Shown: positions 25,616-33,992, counted from the first letter of the stretch. The stretch is 39,617 bases of DNA from Bacteroidota bacterium (GCA_023392125.1 JAEVZS010000019.1:1-39617); one strand, 5' to 3'. Notes: generated by a model from the sequence alone, not told the origin. Made by a program: numbers and translations.

Positions 25616-25700
25616 TGCCGGCGATTTGCCGGACAGACGAAAATCATTCGCTGGCAATTTTATCATCTTGTCAGCGAATGATTAAACGGCACTTTTCTTA
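25614..25700 (+). terminator. nested hairpin terminator of the GH5 gene
   Basis: An outer 7-bp stem AGTGCCG (25614-25620) / CGGCACT (25687-25693), which begins inside the TAG stop codon, encloses a perfect 12-bp stem AATCATTCGCTG (25642-25653) / CAGCGAATGATT (25672-25683). TTTTCTTAT follows the outer stem. CCGGC-GATTT-GCCGG at 25618-25632 is a competing small hairpin. Strong intrinsic terminator; it separates GH5 from the oxidoreductase pair. Confidence 0.75.
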
Positions 25701-25729
25701 TACTATAATGGATAAATAATAATTCTCAA

Positions 25730-26269
25730 ATGAACAGAAGAGAAGTTATCAGATCAATGGGAGTCGTATCTCTTCATGCGCTTTTCCCTTCGATACTCAG
25801 CAGTTTTGCCTCTGGCAGAATGATGGGAAATCAACCAGTATTTTTTGATAAGGAAGAACAGCATATTGTCCGGCAAATTATAGATGTACTGCTGCCCGCG
25901 ACTGCTACGCCATCGGCTTCTGAGGCAGGTGTACATTTTTTTCTGGATGAAGTTTTTGAACATTGTCTGACGGTTTTACAAAAAAGACAGATAAAAGAGG
26001 GGTTGGCAGAAGTAAAGAAGATATCGGGACAACAGACAGTCAATGAAAAATATGTCCGGCTTATGGACGACAGAGCCTATGCAAAGGATGAACAGTTTGC
26101 CTGGTTTAAGATACTGAAGCAATATACACTGATCGGCTATTTTACAAGTATGGAAGGAACAACCAGAGCCGGTGATTATCAAAAGATGCCCGAACGTTAT
26201 GTAGGTGAAATAGAGATTGATGGGCATACAACAGGACATTCAAAAACATTTTTAAAATTTTATTTCTGA
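25730..26269 (+). CDS. gluconate 2-dehydrogenase subunit 3 family protein
   Basis: A 179-residue gluconate_2-dh3-family protein, the small subunit that accompanies GMC or molybdopterin-type sugar dehydrogenases. The N-terminus NRREVIRSMGVVSLHALFPS resembles a twin-arginine signal (RR then hydrophobic core). The body has the family pattern FFDKEEQHIVRQIIDVLLPATATPSASEAGV and the FFLDEVFEHCL helix. It lies 4 bases before the GMC gene. Small subunits of this type may carry the signal for both proteins (hitchhiker export), which fits the lack of a signal on the large subunit. Confidence 0.86.
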   Translation: MNRREVIRSMGVVSLHALFPSILSSFASGRMMGNQPVFFDKEEQHIVRQIIDVLLPATATPSASEAGVHFFLDEVFEHCLTVLQKRQIKEGLAEVKKISGQQTVNEKYVRLMDDRAYAKDEQFAWFKILKQYTLIGYFTSMEGTTRAGDYQKMPERYVGEIEIDGHTTGHSKTFLKFYF

Positions 26270-26273
26270 TTTT

Positions 26274-27980
26274 ATGACTACGTTTTCAATATCCGGAAAA
26301 GGGAAGAAGCAGCATACTTTTGACGCGATTGTGATCGGGTCGGGTATAACCGGAGGTCTGGCAGCCCGAGAGCTGACACAGGGAGGCCTAAAGGTGCTGC
26401 TGCTGGAAAGAGGTCCTATGGTGGAACATATAAAGGACTACAAATATGAACATACCGATCCCTGGCGCCTGCCACATCGCAATATGGTACCGCAGGCGGA
26501 GCTTGCTGACTATGAAATTCAGAAAAATCTCTACCTGTTTGCGCAGGACAGTAAAGACTTTTTTGTAAAGGATTCAGAGCATCCCTATATACAGGAAAAG
26601 CCTTTTCACTGGTTCAGGGGCTACCAGCTTGGTGGCCGGTCTCTGCTCTGGGCAAAACACTGCTACCGGTTTAATGAACAGGATTTTGAAGCAAATCAGA
26701 AAGAAGGTATCGGCATTGACTGGCCTGTGCGCTATGCTGATATTGCCCCCTGGTATGATTATGTTGAAAAGTATATTGGAGTCAGCGGAAACAGAGACGG
26801 GTTGCCTCAGATTCCGGATGGAAGCTTCCTCAAGCCGTTTGACATGAATATCATGGACAAGCATCTTCGCAAACGTATTAAAGAACGCTTTCCCGAAAGA
26901 GATCTGGTGATTGGCCGGGTAGCCATTCTTACAGAAAATCATAATGGCAGACAACATTGTCGTGCCCGCAACCTGTGCCACAGAGGCTGCGTGTTTGGTG
27001 CTCCCTATACCAGCAATGGCGTGGCTATTCCAGATGCAGCCAGAACAGGCAATCTTACTATCCGTCCTTTTTCCATTGTCGAATCACTGCTGTATGACAG
27101 CAAAAAAAGAAAAGTGGCCGGAGTCTCGGTTATCGATGCGGAAACCAAAGAGACAACGGAATACTTTTCACGGGTGATCTTTCTGAATGCATCCACTCTT
27201 GCAAGCACCCAGATACTTCTGCAATCCAAAAACCGTGATTTTCCGACCGGATTGGCCAATTCAAGCGGCGTACTGGGGCATTATCTGATGGATCATCATG
27301 GAAGCATGGGAGCCATGGGAGGATATTCGGGCTATAAAAATTCATATTACCACGGAGAAAGACCAGCCAGCGTATATATACCGCGTTTTGTCAATTTGCA
27401 AAAACAGGAAAAGGACTATCTGAGAGGCTTTGCTTTTGAAAACTATACCAGCCGGTCCGACTGGACCCGTGGATTTCATGAGCGTGGAACCGGAGCAGAC
27501 TGGAAGGATAATCTGACTAAACCTGGCGACTGGTTTGTTTATTTTGAAGGATATGGAGAGATGTTGCCTTATTTTGATAATCATGTTAGCCTGGATGAGC
27601 ATCAGAAAGATCAGTGGGGCTTGCCTTTGCTTCGCATTTCAATGTCATACAAAGAAAACGAATACAAGATGCGGAAGGATATGCAGAAAACCGCGATTGA
27701 GATGCTGGAGGCTTCCGGTATGGACTGGATCACTCCATTTGATCATAATGCCCCGCCGGGTTCAGTGATTCACGAAATGGGGACTGCACGTATGGGCAAT
27801 GATCCCAGGACCTCGGTTTTGAACAAGTGGAATCAGGCCCATGATATTTCCAATCTCTTTGTGACTGACGGCGCGTTTATGACATCATCGGCCTGTCAGA
27901 ATCCAGGTTTAACCTATATGGCTTTTACAGCACGTGCCTGCGACTATGCTATCAAAGCAATGAAAAAAGGAGCTATATAG
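26274..27980 (+). CDS. GMC-family FAD-dependent oxidoreductase
   Basis: A 568-residue glucose-methanol-choline oxidoreductase that oxidises an alcohol or sugar hydroxyl with FAD. The FAD-binding G-x-G-x-x-G is at residues 22-27 (IVIGSGITGG), with LLLERGP at the end of the second strand. RGCVFGAPYTS marks the gluconate-dehydrogenase-like branch with a C-x-x-x-x-x-C cluster (RQHCRARNLCHRGC). The C-terminus has the conserved HEMGTARMG and the NPGLTYMAFTARA motif. No signal peptide is seen. It is coupled to the subunit 3 gene and lies downstream of a GH5 glucanase, so oxidation of cello-sugars or glucose is a reasonable guess. Confidence 0.9.
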   Translation: MTTFSISGKGKKQHTFDAIVIGSGITGGLAARELTQGGLKVLLLERGPMVEHIKDYKYEHTDPWRLPHRNMVPQAELADYEIQKNLYLFAQDSKDFFVKDSEHPYIQEKPFHWFRGYQLGGRSLLWAKHCYRFNEQDFEANQKEGIGIDWPVRYADIAPWYDYVEKYIGVSGNRDGLPQIPDGSFLKPFDMNIMDKHLRKRIKERFPERDLVIGRVAILTENHNGRQHCRARNLCHRGCVFGAPYTSNGVAIPDAARTGNLTIRPFSIVESLLYDSKKRKVAGVSVIDAETKETTEYFSRVIFLNASTLASTQILLQSKNRDFPTGLANSSGVLGHYLMDHHGSMGAMGGYSGYKNSYYHGERPASVYIPRFVNLQKQEKDYLRGFAFENYTSRSDWTRGFHERGTGADWKDNLTKPGDWFVYFEGYGEMLPYFDNHVSLDEHQKDQWGLPLLRISMSYKENEYKMRKDMQKTAIEMLEASGMDWITPFDHNAPPGSVIHEMGTARMGNDPRTSVLNKWNQAHDISNLFVTDGAFMTSSACQNPGLTYMAFTARACDYAIKAMKKGAI

Positions 27981-27992
27981 GAGTCATAAAAC

Positions 27993-28032
27993 TTCCCGGG
28001 CCGGTAATTTATGAAGGTTTCCTGCCTGGGAA
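27993..28032 (+). terminator. stem-loop after the GMC gene
   Basis: TTCCCGGGC (27993-28001) pairs with GCCTGGGAA (28024-28032) over 9 positions with one G-U wobble, loop 22 bases. It starts 12 bases after the GMC stop. An A-rich run follows rather than a U-run, so termination is uncertain. Confidence 0.35.
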
Positions 28033-28071
28033 AAAGATTATTTTGTAGTTCTCCGGCTTGAGTAGTTTTTT

Positions 28072-28248
28072 CTATCCCAGTATCGTTGCGGTAAAAAACA
28101 TAACCGGGTTTCTATAATCGAAGTGCTGGATGTATGGGGGATATGTTTTGTTTGAGCAGTCGATGTGGTATGGTTGGTTGTTGGTGAAAACACCAACAAG
28201 GGCAAAATCAGCCCAGAGTCCTTTTTTTACTTGGTTTATCTTCAACTG
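28072..28248 (-). pseudogene. unrecognised coding-like fragment
   Basis: A minus-strand frame is open for about 58 codons with protein-like composition (KKGLWADFALVGVFTNNQPY then YIQHFDYRNPVMFFTA) and ends in TAG at 28072-28074. It has no start codon in a plausible place. It lies next to the MNT-type fragment and may be the tail of another decayed gene. Low certainty. Confidence 0.3.
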
Positions 28249-28256
28249 TCAAAAGT

Positions 28257-28439
28257 TTATTTGTCAATGGGCAATAAAAGCAGACTTCGGTATATTCGTC
28301 CCTCGACCCATTCATTGCGGGTGTAGGAGCCAAAGAGTATGATTATTTGAGGCGCCATCTGAGCTACGATATAGTCGCGGATAGCCTGAAGCTGTTCCTG
28401 CTTGTGTAGTGGAAGAAAATCGATACTGGCAGTCCTGTC
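28257..28439 (-). pseudogene. fragment of an MNT-type nucleotidyltransferase
   Basis: The minus frame from 28439 to a TAA at 28257 reads SIDFLPLHKQEQLQAIRDYI and then IIILFGSYTRNEWVEGRIY. This is the N-terminus of the Bacteroidota MNT-HEPN proteins (the family has a leading helix and then ILFGSYARGEW). The fragment breaks off before the expected second Asp motif (SDYDILV) and has no start codon, so it is a decayed remnant. The plus-strand open frame at 28130-28342 is a shadow of this remnant region. Confidence 0.6.
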
Positions 28440-28609
28440 TTAGATGTGGTGTAGGATGTGTTGTCAGCATGTGCTTTATCTGAAAACCGGACCGGGCGCT
28501 GACAAATGCTCAAAAATCGGGGTATCTACACTCTTCAACCTGTGGTTGACCTGATAGGTTGTATCATGTTTGTGCAAAGGTAGTTAAGATATTCTTAAAG
28601 TTGAGAAAT

Positions 28610-28648
28610 AAGCGTTTCCCTCTGTTTTGAGAAGCAGGGCAAACGCTT
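28610..28648 (-). terminator. hairpin terminator of the thioredoxin operon
   Basis: On the plus strand AAGCGTTTCCCTCTG (28610-28624) is near-complementary to CAGGGCAAACGCTT (28635-28648), an 8-bp perfect outer stem extended by the CCC/GGG pairs with small bulges. On the minus strand it lies 18 bases after the trxA stop and is followed by ATTTCTC. Good terminator candidate. Confidence 0.55.
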
Positions 28649-28666
28649 AAGTTAAGTCTGTCTGGT

Positions 28667-28960
28667 TTACATATGCTGCCGGATCAGTTTTTCGAGTTCC
28701 TGAGCGGGATATACCCCGGACTGCCGCCAGCGTATTTCACCTTTTTTGAAGAGCATGAGCGTAGGCACGCTTCGTATCTGATATTGGGCAGCAACCTGTG
28801 GATTTTTGTCCACATCGATTTTGATTATGGCGGCGGAGTCGCCCACCCGTTCTTTGAGCTCGGTCAGGGCCGGAGCCTGTGTCTTGCAGGGACCGCACCA
28901 CTGGGCGTAGAAATCGACCAGCACTGGCCGTTCCTGATTGATGATCTGTTCGAAAGTCAT
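28667..28960 (-). CDS. thioredoxin
   Basis: A 97-residue thioredoxin with the active site W21-C22-G23-P24-C25 and the cis-proline region IRSVPTLMLFKKG. It lacks a signal peptide and is cytoplasmic. It reduces disulfides with thioredoxin reductase. Compared with E. coli TrxA it is a little short, which is usual for this Bacteroidota group. It follows the DUF6132 gene by 5 bases and is probably co-transcribed. Confidence 0.92.
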   Translation of the reverse strand: MTFEQIINQERPVLVDFYAQWCGPCKTQAPALTELKERVGDSAAIIKIDVDKNPQVAAQYQIRSVPTLMLFKKGEIRWRQSGVYPAQELEKLIRQHM

Positions 28961-28965
28961 ATCTA

Positions 28966-29160
28966 TCAGTTGTTTCGTCTGAAGGTTGAAAATAGCAGCG
29001 CTCCCATTATCGCGCCATACAGAGTACTATTGACAGGGCTGGACGTAATGGCACAGGTGCCGGAAGCACATCCGACAAATTGCCAGTAGAGATAGCCTGC
29101 TATCGCTCCGGCAACGATGCCAGCGAGTGTAAGCCAGTTGTTTTTTAACAGGGTGATCAT
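28966..29160 (-). CDS. DUF6132 small membrane protein
   Basis: A 64-residue membrane protein: the first helix is WLTLAGIVAGAIAGYLYW, a Cys-rich turn FVGCASGTCAITSSPV follows, then a second helix LYGAIMGALLFSTF. This is the DUF6132 pattern, which often sits beside thioredoxin or rhodanese genes, suggesting a redox or sulfur role. The ATG at 29160 is chosen over the longer frame to 29295, because the extra N-terminal residues do not fit the family. Confidence 0.75.
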   Translation of the reverse strand: MITLLKNNWLTLAGIVAGAIAGYLYWQFVGCASGTCAITSSPVNSTLYGAIMGALLFSTFRRNN

Positions 29161-29493
29161 AGCATTGCTTTTTGGTGGTTTTGTCTCTTCAGGTATCAAA
29201 GCAAGTGCCAGATCTATGGCCACGGTATGCCGCAGGGGTATCCGAAGCTGAATGGTTGAAGCTACACTCAGAGAGCAAGGCTTTGAGGTATACAATGGCG
29301 GAGCCTGGCAGGTTTTTCAGCAGAGAATCAGATAGGTCCGGCTTCGGATTGCCATCCGATTTGTGAGGATTATTATTAAAGTACTTGTTTAGATTTGTGA
29401 TGATATCTTATTAATGTATAGTTGTTTTTATGAAAAAATATAACCGATCAGGTGAGGTGCTTTATAAGAGGGGTAATACCGGGTTTGGGATTT
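29161..29493. other. intergenic region without a gene
   Basis: Lies between the DUF6132 gene and the tail of the LRR protein. Only shadow frames are seen. Promoter of the trx operon should be in the left part, but no perfect TAnnTTTG box is visible (TTGCTTTG on the minus strand is one base off). No terminator for the LRR operon was identified. Confidence 0.4.
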
Positions 29494-31098
29494 CTAACGG
29501 ATCAGGGTTATATAGACCGGAGCAGCGCCATCCTGCAGTAATATATAATAGCCGGCGTCGAGCAGGGCTCCGTTCTGATCGGTGCCGTCCCAGACAACGG
29601 GTGCTTCCATGGTTTTGACCAGCCTGCGTCGGAGATCATATATTTTGACCGTGCCGTAGCTTTCGACAAAATAGGTATCAGCTATGCCGTCACCGTTGGG
29701 GGTTATGACGGGATCGCATTTTTCTATCCGGTTAAGGGTAAAATTGTCTGTCGCAGTACAGCCATGATTATCGGTCAGAGTAATCTGATACTGGCCGGCA
29801 GGTATGTTTTCGATAATATGCTCACTGAATGTCTCATTGTATGCTTCGTTGCTGAGACGGTAGCTGTATGGCTCTGTACCACCTGCTACACGGGCATTGG
29901 ATACATCGATGCTGTATCCTTCGGTGCAGCTTTTGGACAGGATATTGACAAAGGGAATTGCAAACTCTATACAGGGAATTACCTTCAGATTAAATGTGTT
30001 GGCGGTCAGCCGGAGACCGGCCACATCGGAATTATATACCCTGAGCGTATAATCACCATTGTCTTCCGGAGTGAGCGGGGTGAATGTATATGAAGCGGAA
30101 GATGAACTGTCAACGACTTCACCATTTTTCAGCCACACATATATATTGCCTGCCTCTGGGTTGCTGACGGGATATGTCAGTGCAAAGTCATGACTGGCTC
30201 TGGCGATTTTGTTTTCGAAAGAAAGTAGTCGCTGGGGTAAATACGAAAATTCGGCTGGCGGGGTGCTCAATTGCAATACCGGTACGATATCTTCAAAAGT
30301 CAGATGACAATTTGCAATGGCCAGAGAGGTCAGGTCCGGCTTGTTGCCCATATAAGGTAAGCCAGCTATGGGGTTGTCATATATCACGCATTTGGTAAGC
30401 GTAGTGATGGAATCCAACCCGCTGAAGGATCTGATCGAATTGCCCCAGGCATAGAGAATGGATAGTTTCTTCAGCTTATCCAGGCCTGTTATGGTATCAA
30501 TATTCATTTTGTGAATATGAAGACTGGTCAGATTGGTTGCAGCTGAATAATCAATAGTGTGCGCTATGGGATTATTTCCGATAACCAGGGTTTTCAGATT
30601 AGGGAATCTTGAGAGCTCCGGAATTTCTGTAATTTGATTGCTGCTGCAATACAGATTATAGAGCTCTGCTGAAAACTCAGGCAAATCCGGAAGGCTGGTC
30701 AGCTGATTGTTAATTACCTGAAAATCCCTCAAATGCGTCATTGTGGCGAGCGAAGGAAGATGCGTAAGCTGGTTGTTTGTTGCATAAAAATTGACTAATC
30801 CGCTGATAGCGGACAAATCAGGCAGAGAGGTCAATAAGTTATTAGTCAGATCTAAAGAAGTAATGCCGGTAAAATGTTCTATTCCGGTTGCATCAGTAAT
30901 CCGGGCATTGCGCAAATCGAGGGAACCTGTATGTGCTGCCGCTGCTGCAAGGGAAAGTGATTCGCCCTCCATTACTTCGGGATAATCCGATAGCAGCTTA
31001 TTTCTCAGATTGGTATCGGGAAGCTCAACTGTTTGTCCCGACACCATGCTGCTCGTAAGAAATAGTACTATTGCCCAAACCATTTTCCAGTCCTTCAT
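29494..31098 (-). CDS. secreted leucine-rich-repeat protein with T9SS type B sorting domain
   Basis: A 534-residue protein with a signal peptide (ending near VSGQ), leucine-rich repeats at about residues 55-270 (SLDLTNNLLTSLPDLSAISGL and similar 21-23-residue units), an Ig-like domain (YVWLKNGEVVDSSSSASYTF, about 325-375), an SprB-type repeat region (GGTEPYSYRLSN... GQYQITLTDNHGC), and a C-terminal gliding-motility/CHU_C domain (VITPNGDGIADTYF ... WDGTDQNGALLDAGYY). The type B domain sends it through the T9SS to the surface with a PorP/SprF partner. It begins one base after the anti-sigma stop (TAG C ATG), the last gene of a sigma-anti-sigma-surface protein operon. Confidence 0.85.
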   Translation of the reverse strand: MKDWKMVWAIVLFLTSSMVSGQTVELPDTNLRNKLLSDYPEVMEGESLSLAAAAAHTGSLDLRNARITDATGIEHFTGITSLDLTNNLLTSLPDLSAISGLVNFYATNNQLTHLPSLATMTHLRDFQVINNQLTSLPDLPEFSAELYNLYCSSNQITEIPELSRFPNLKTLVIGNNPIAHTIDYSAATNLTSLHIHKMNIDTITGLDKLKKLSILYAWGNSIRSFSGLDSITTLTKCVIYDNPIAGLPYMGNKPDLTSLAIANCHLTFEDIVPVLQLSTPPAEFSYLPQRLLSFENKIARASHDFALTYPVSNPEAGNIYVWLKNGEVVDSSSSASYTFTPLTPEDNGDYTLRVYNSDVAGLRLTANTFNLKVIPCIEFAIPFVNILSKSCTEGYSIDVSNARVAGGTEPYSYRLSNEAYNETFSEHIIENIPAGQYQITLTDNHGCTATDNFTLNRIEKCDPVITPNGDGIADTYFVESYGTVKIYDLRRRLVKTMEAPVVWDGTDQNGALLDAGYYILLQDGAAPVYITLIR

Positions 31099-31099
31099 G

Positions 31100-32245
31100 C
31101 TATCTCACTATAGTTAACTCTGCCTTTTCCGTTCGTCCGTCTTCGTATTGAATAATAACCAGATAGGTTCCTATGGCAGACAGGGCTCCGAAAGAGTCAT
31201 GTCCGGCCCAGAATTCGTTGCCCTGACCGAAGGTATTTCTATATATCTCTCTGCCTCCGGAAGTAAATATACTAAAAGTTCCGGCATCTCCTTTTTCATA
31301 GGCGATTTCCCAGCGTTCGCCGTAATCAGGATTGAAGCTAAAGGATTTGTTTAACGGACACCATTTTTCTTCAATAATTACATTTTCTGTAAAACGGCAG
31401 TCGTCTCCATAAGAGATAGAGACCGTATGTATTCCGGCTGCTAATTCATCAAATACACCATTGACAGAGCTACTGTAATTGTCAATAATGAGTACAGGAG
31501 TGGTAGTATCTGCTGTTATGACGGATATGGATCCGGTCGCTTTTCCCCGGCAGGAAGGGGCACTTTTGATTTTGTAGGCTTTTTCACAATCAGCTGTTTT
31601 GGCGGTGGGCACTGGTATGTCGGGGTTTGCCGGGATCGGTTCTGTCGGAGCCGCTTGTGCAACAGTAGCTTGTCTGCCTGGTGTGCTATCAGCGACGATT
31701 ACCGGTTCTATTGACATAGGTGCACTGTGACTCACAGAGAATTTCTCGTTGCTGTCTGCGGACATCTCCGGTTGTTTTCTGATCTGGTCGGAATCGGCTT
31801 TCCGGAGACTGATTGCTATAGTAGTATTTTCGTTGGATGAGTACTCTGTGACTGACTCTTTGTCCCGTGGCTGTATGGTATCCGGTGTCGCGGGTGAGCT
31901 GCCTGCGGGACCTTCATCAGCCGGGGAGGTAGTTTCCGGATTATTATGGAAATATCCGATAGTCAGGATAGCCACTGCGAGAGCGGCAAGTATAAAGCTT
32001 ATGATTTTGACCGGAACAGAGTGCTCTCTGTACCTGATTTTCTTTATATCTTTTCCGATTTCTTCCCGAAGCACAGCCAGACTTGCATAGTGAACAGCTT
32101 CGTTTACCAGCCCGGTTTCCTCTACTTTGGCAGCCAGGTCTCCGTCAATAGCCATTCGGTTTTCGAAGGCTATGCGTTCCTGTTCTGACATTCCGCCGTT
32201 CAGATACCTGTCAATAGTTTCCATGAGTATATCTTCGTTGCTCAA
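31100..32245 (-). CDS. anti-sigma factor with periplasmic SprB-like and CHU_C-like domains
   Basis: Residues 1-75 form a cytoplasmic anti-sigma-like helical domain (DRYLNGGMSEQERIAFENRM then VHYASLAVLREEIGKDIKKI). A single membrane segment lies at 79-99, followed by a Pro/Ser/Thr-rich linker (about 100-210). Next come an SprB-like beta repeat with paired cysteines (SCRGKATGSISV ... AAGIHTVSISYGDDC, about 225-300) and a C-terminal domain that resembles the CHU_C/type B sorting module (about 300-381, with GTFSIFTSGGREIY, WAGHDSFGA and GTYLVIIQYEDG). The start is TTG at 32245, overlapping the sigma stop as TTGA, so translation is coupled. An ATG seven codons in is an alternative. The predicted role is to hold the sigma factor at the membrane until a periplasmic cue. 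Confidence 0.8.
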   Translation of the reverse strand: MSNEDILMETIDRYLNGGMSEQERIAFENRMAIDGDLAAKVEETGLVNEAVHYASLAVLREEIGKDIKKIRYREHSVPVKIISFILAALAVAILTIGYFHNNPETTSPADEGPAGSSPATPDTIQPRDKESVTEYSSNENTTIAISLRKADSDQIRKQPEMSADSNEKFSVSHSAPMSIEPVIVADSTPGRQATVAQAAPTEPIPANPDIPVPTAKTADCEKAYKIKSAPSCRGKATGSISVITADTTTPVLIIDNYSSSVNGVFDELAAGIHTVSISYGDDCRFTENVIIEEKWCPLNKSFSFNPDYGERWEIAYEKGDAGTFSIFTSGGREIYRNTFGQGNEFWAGHDSFGALSAIGTYLVIIQYEDGRTEKAELTIVR

Positions 32246-32814
32246 TTTCGTAGAATATTTAAAGCTTCCTTATTCTGCAATACTATTTTGGAAAAATATT
32301 TTTTGCACCGGTAATGCTGATTTTTAGTAACATTTTCGTCCTTAAATCCCATAAGACCGGCAATTTCCTTCATACTTTTCTTGTCGAAGATGACATAGGA
32401 CAAAATTGTTCGGCAATTTTCCTCCAGCTTGCTAAATAAGACATGAAAGGTATGCATCCGTTCTTCCTGAATCAGGTCCAGTAAGTAATCAGAGTCGTCG
32501 CTGATATCAAATCCTTTCAGATCTTCCTGGATTACTCTGGTTTTCTTCCGTGCCAGATCAATCCATGAATTTTTTGCTACCCGGAACAAAAAGCCATCCA
32601 GGTCATACTCTTCCTTGTATTTGCCTGTTTTTACATAATGAAACAGAACTACAATGGCATCCTGAAAGACGTCATCTGCGTCATCCATTGTGCCTGAATT
32701 TGTTAAAATGAATTTTCTTATTTTCTTTAGAGGGTCTTTATAGAGGTATTTGAGCGCCTCATGATTGTTTCCATTGCGTATACTTTCGATAATGATTTGA
32801 GCCTTATCTTTCAT
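32242..32814 (-). CDS. ECF-type RNA polymerase sigma factor
   Basis: A 190-residue sigma-70 family ECF factor. Region 2 is seen at about residues 15-85 with DADDVFQDAIVVLFHYV and DLDGFLFRVAKNSWIDLARKK, and region 4 near 130-180 with the helix-turn-helix MKEIAGLMGFKDENVTKNQHYRCKKYF. It lies at the head of the operon and is followed by its anti-sigma factor in TTGA overlap. Probable targets are this operon itself and the divergent PorP/SprF gene. Confidence 0.9.
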   Translation of the reverse strand: MKDKAQIIIESIRNGNNHEALKYLYKDPLKKIRKFILTNSGTMDDADDVFQDAIVVLFHYVKTGKYKEEYDLDGFLFRVAKNSWIDLARKKTRVIQEDLKGFDISDDSDYLLDLIQEERMHTFHVLFSKLEENCRTILSYVIFDKKSMKEIAGLMGFKDENVTKNQHYRCKKYFSKIVLQNKEALNILRN

Positions 32815-32928
32815 CTTTTAAGCTACGTATTTGCCTGAAAAAGGTCACCAGGTGAAAGTTTTTATTCATGGCTTTATGATGATTACATTAAAAATCCGCT
32901 TTTTTGCCAACGATTTATAACAGGTTGT

Positions 32929-33828
32929 ATGAATTTCGGAAACACTAAGTCTGGACTGGCTGCTATCGGGAGCCTGGTTTTGTTTCTTGCGTACCTGCCT
33001 ATGAGTGTGGCGCAGATCAACTCGACCGTTTATGAAGATTTTACCCAGACTATACTTTGCCCATACCTGATTAATCCATCATCAACCGATAGCTCATACC
33101 GGTTTAAAGCCCGGTTTAATAACGTAAATGAGCTGGGATTGGCAAGAAATGTCAGCCGGTTTTATTTCGATGCGGATAAACGTCTGGGAGGGGGAGAAGA
33201 GCAGGAAGGTTATCATTTTGCGGGTATACAGGTGACGAATGCGAAGATCGGAGACTATATCAGCAGAAGCCGTCTTCAATTACGGTATTCATGGCTCGGG
33301 CGCATAAGTCAGCGGGCTTTCCTATCGTCTGGTATATCGCTGGGGTTTATAAACTATGCATTTCTTACTACTCAGGGAGGTACCGGAGGGTCGGATTTTG
33401 GCCCCGATGGCTCCATTGGCCTTCACTATCTGAGGCAGAGTTTTTCGGTTGGACTGGCTGTTCAGCAGATTTTCCGGCCTGTCCTGATTCCCGTCCATCA
33501 GTCATTCCGGCTAAGCAGATTATACAATCTGGACATTTCCAAAAGAATGGATCTGAGCCCTCATGCAGATCTGACTTCGCAACTGGTGCTGCAGGCAGCA
33601 GACATGGATACCTATTCGTATGGAATAAATCTTCTTGCAAGTTTTTTTGATCTGGGTCTGATCGGAGTAAGCAATTACCATATCAGGAAAACATCGTTTA
33701 GTCTTGGTGCCCGCAATATCGTTCTTTTTAACTCCTCCCTGCTTTTAATGATCAGCTACAGCATATACCATCATGAGATAACAGTCTCTGACAATCATAT
33801 TGAGGTATATCTGGCTATTCAGCGATAA
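32929..33828 (+). CDS. PorP/SprF-family T9SS outer-membrane protein
   Basis: A 299-residue outer-membrane barrel of the PorP/SprF family, which anchors proteins with type B sorting domains at the surface. The signal peptide ends at SVAQ. The mature part has INPSSTDSSYRFKARFNN (family pattern N-P-A...), paired beta strands throughout and a typical C-terminal strand (IEVYLAIQR). It is divergent from the sigma operon, whose last gene encodes a type B cargo. The pairing repeats the SprB-SprF arrangement. Confidence 0.84.
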   Translation: MNFGNTKSGLAAIGSLVLFLAYLPMSVAQINSTVYEDFTQTILCPYLINPSSTDSSYRFKARFNNVNELGLARNVSRFYFDADKRLGGGEEQEGYHFAGIQVTNAKIGDYISRSRLQLRYSWLGRISQRAFLSSGISLGFINYAFLTTQGGTGGSDFGPDGSIGLHYLRQSFSVGLAVQQIFRPVLIPVHQSFRLSRLYNLDISKRMDLSPHADLTSQLVLQAADMDTYSYGINLLASFFDLGLIGVSNYHIRKTSFSLGARNIVLFNSSLLLMISYSIYHHEITVSDNHIEVYLAIQR

Positions 33829-33992
33829 GCTTTTCTTCCTCCCAAAATAATTTTTTCTCCCTCTGGTGACTTTTTCGGAAGTGCTGCGTAGCCTGTTGTC
33901 CTTTCAGTAGGCTTATTATTAATTGTAATATGTTTATAATGAGATTGTATTGCTCTGGTGCTCATGTCGCTTTTTGCGTCTGAAGCTCCGGA

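Noticed and set aside
28130..28342. 70-codon plus-strand open frame
   Set aside because: It overlaps the decayed MNT-type reading on the minus strand and its own translation has no protein-like pattern.
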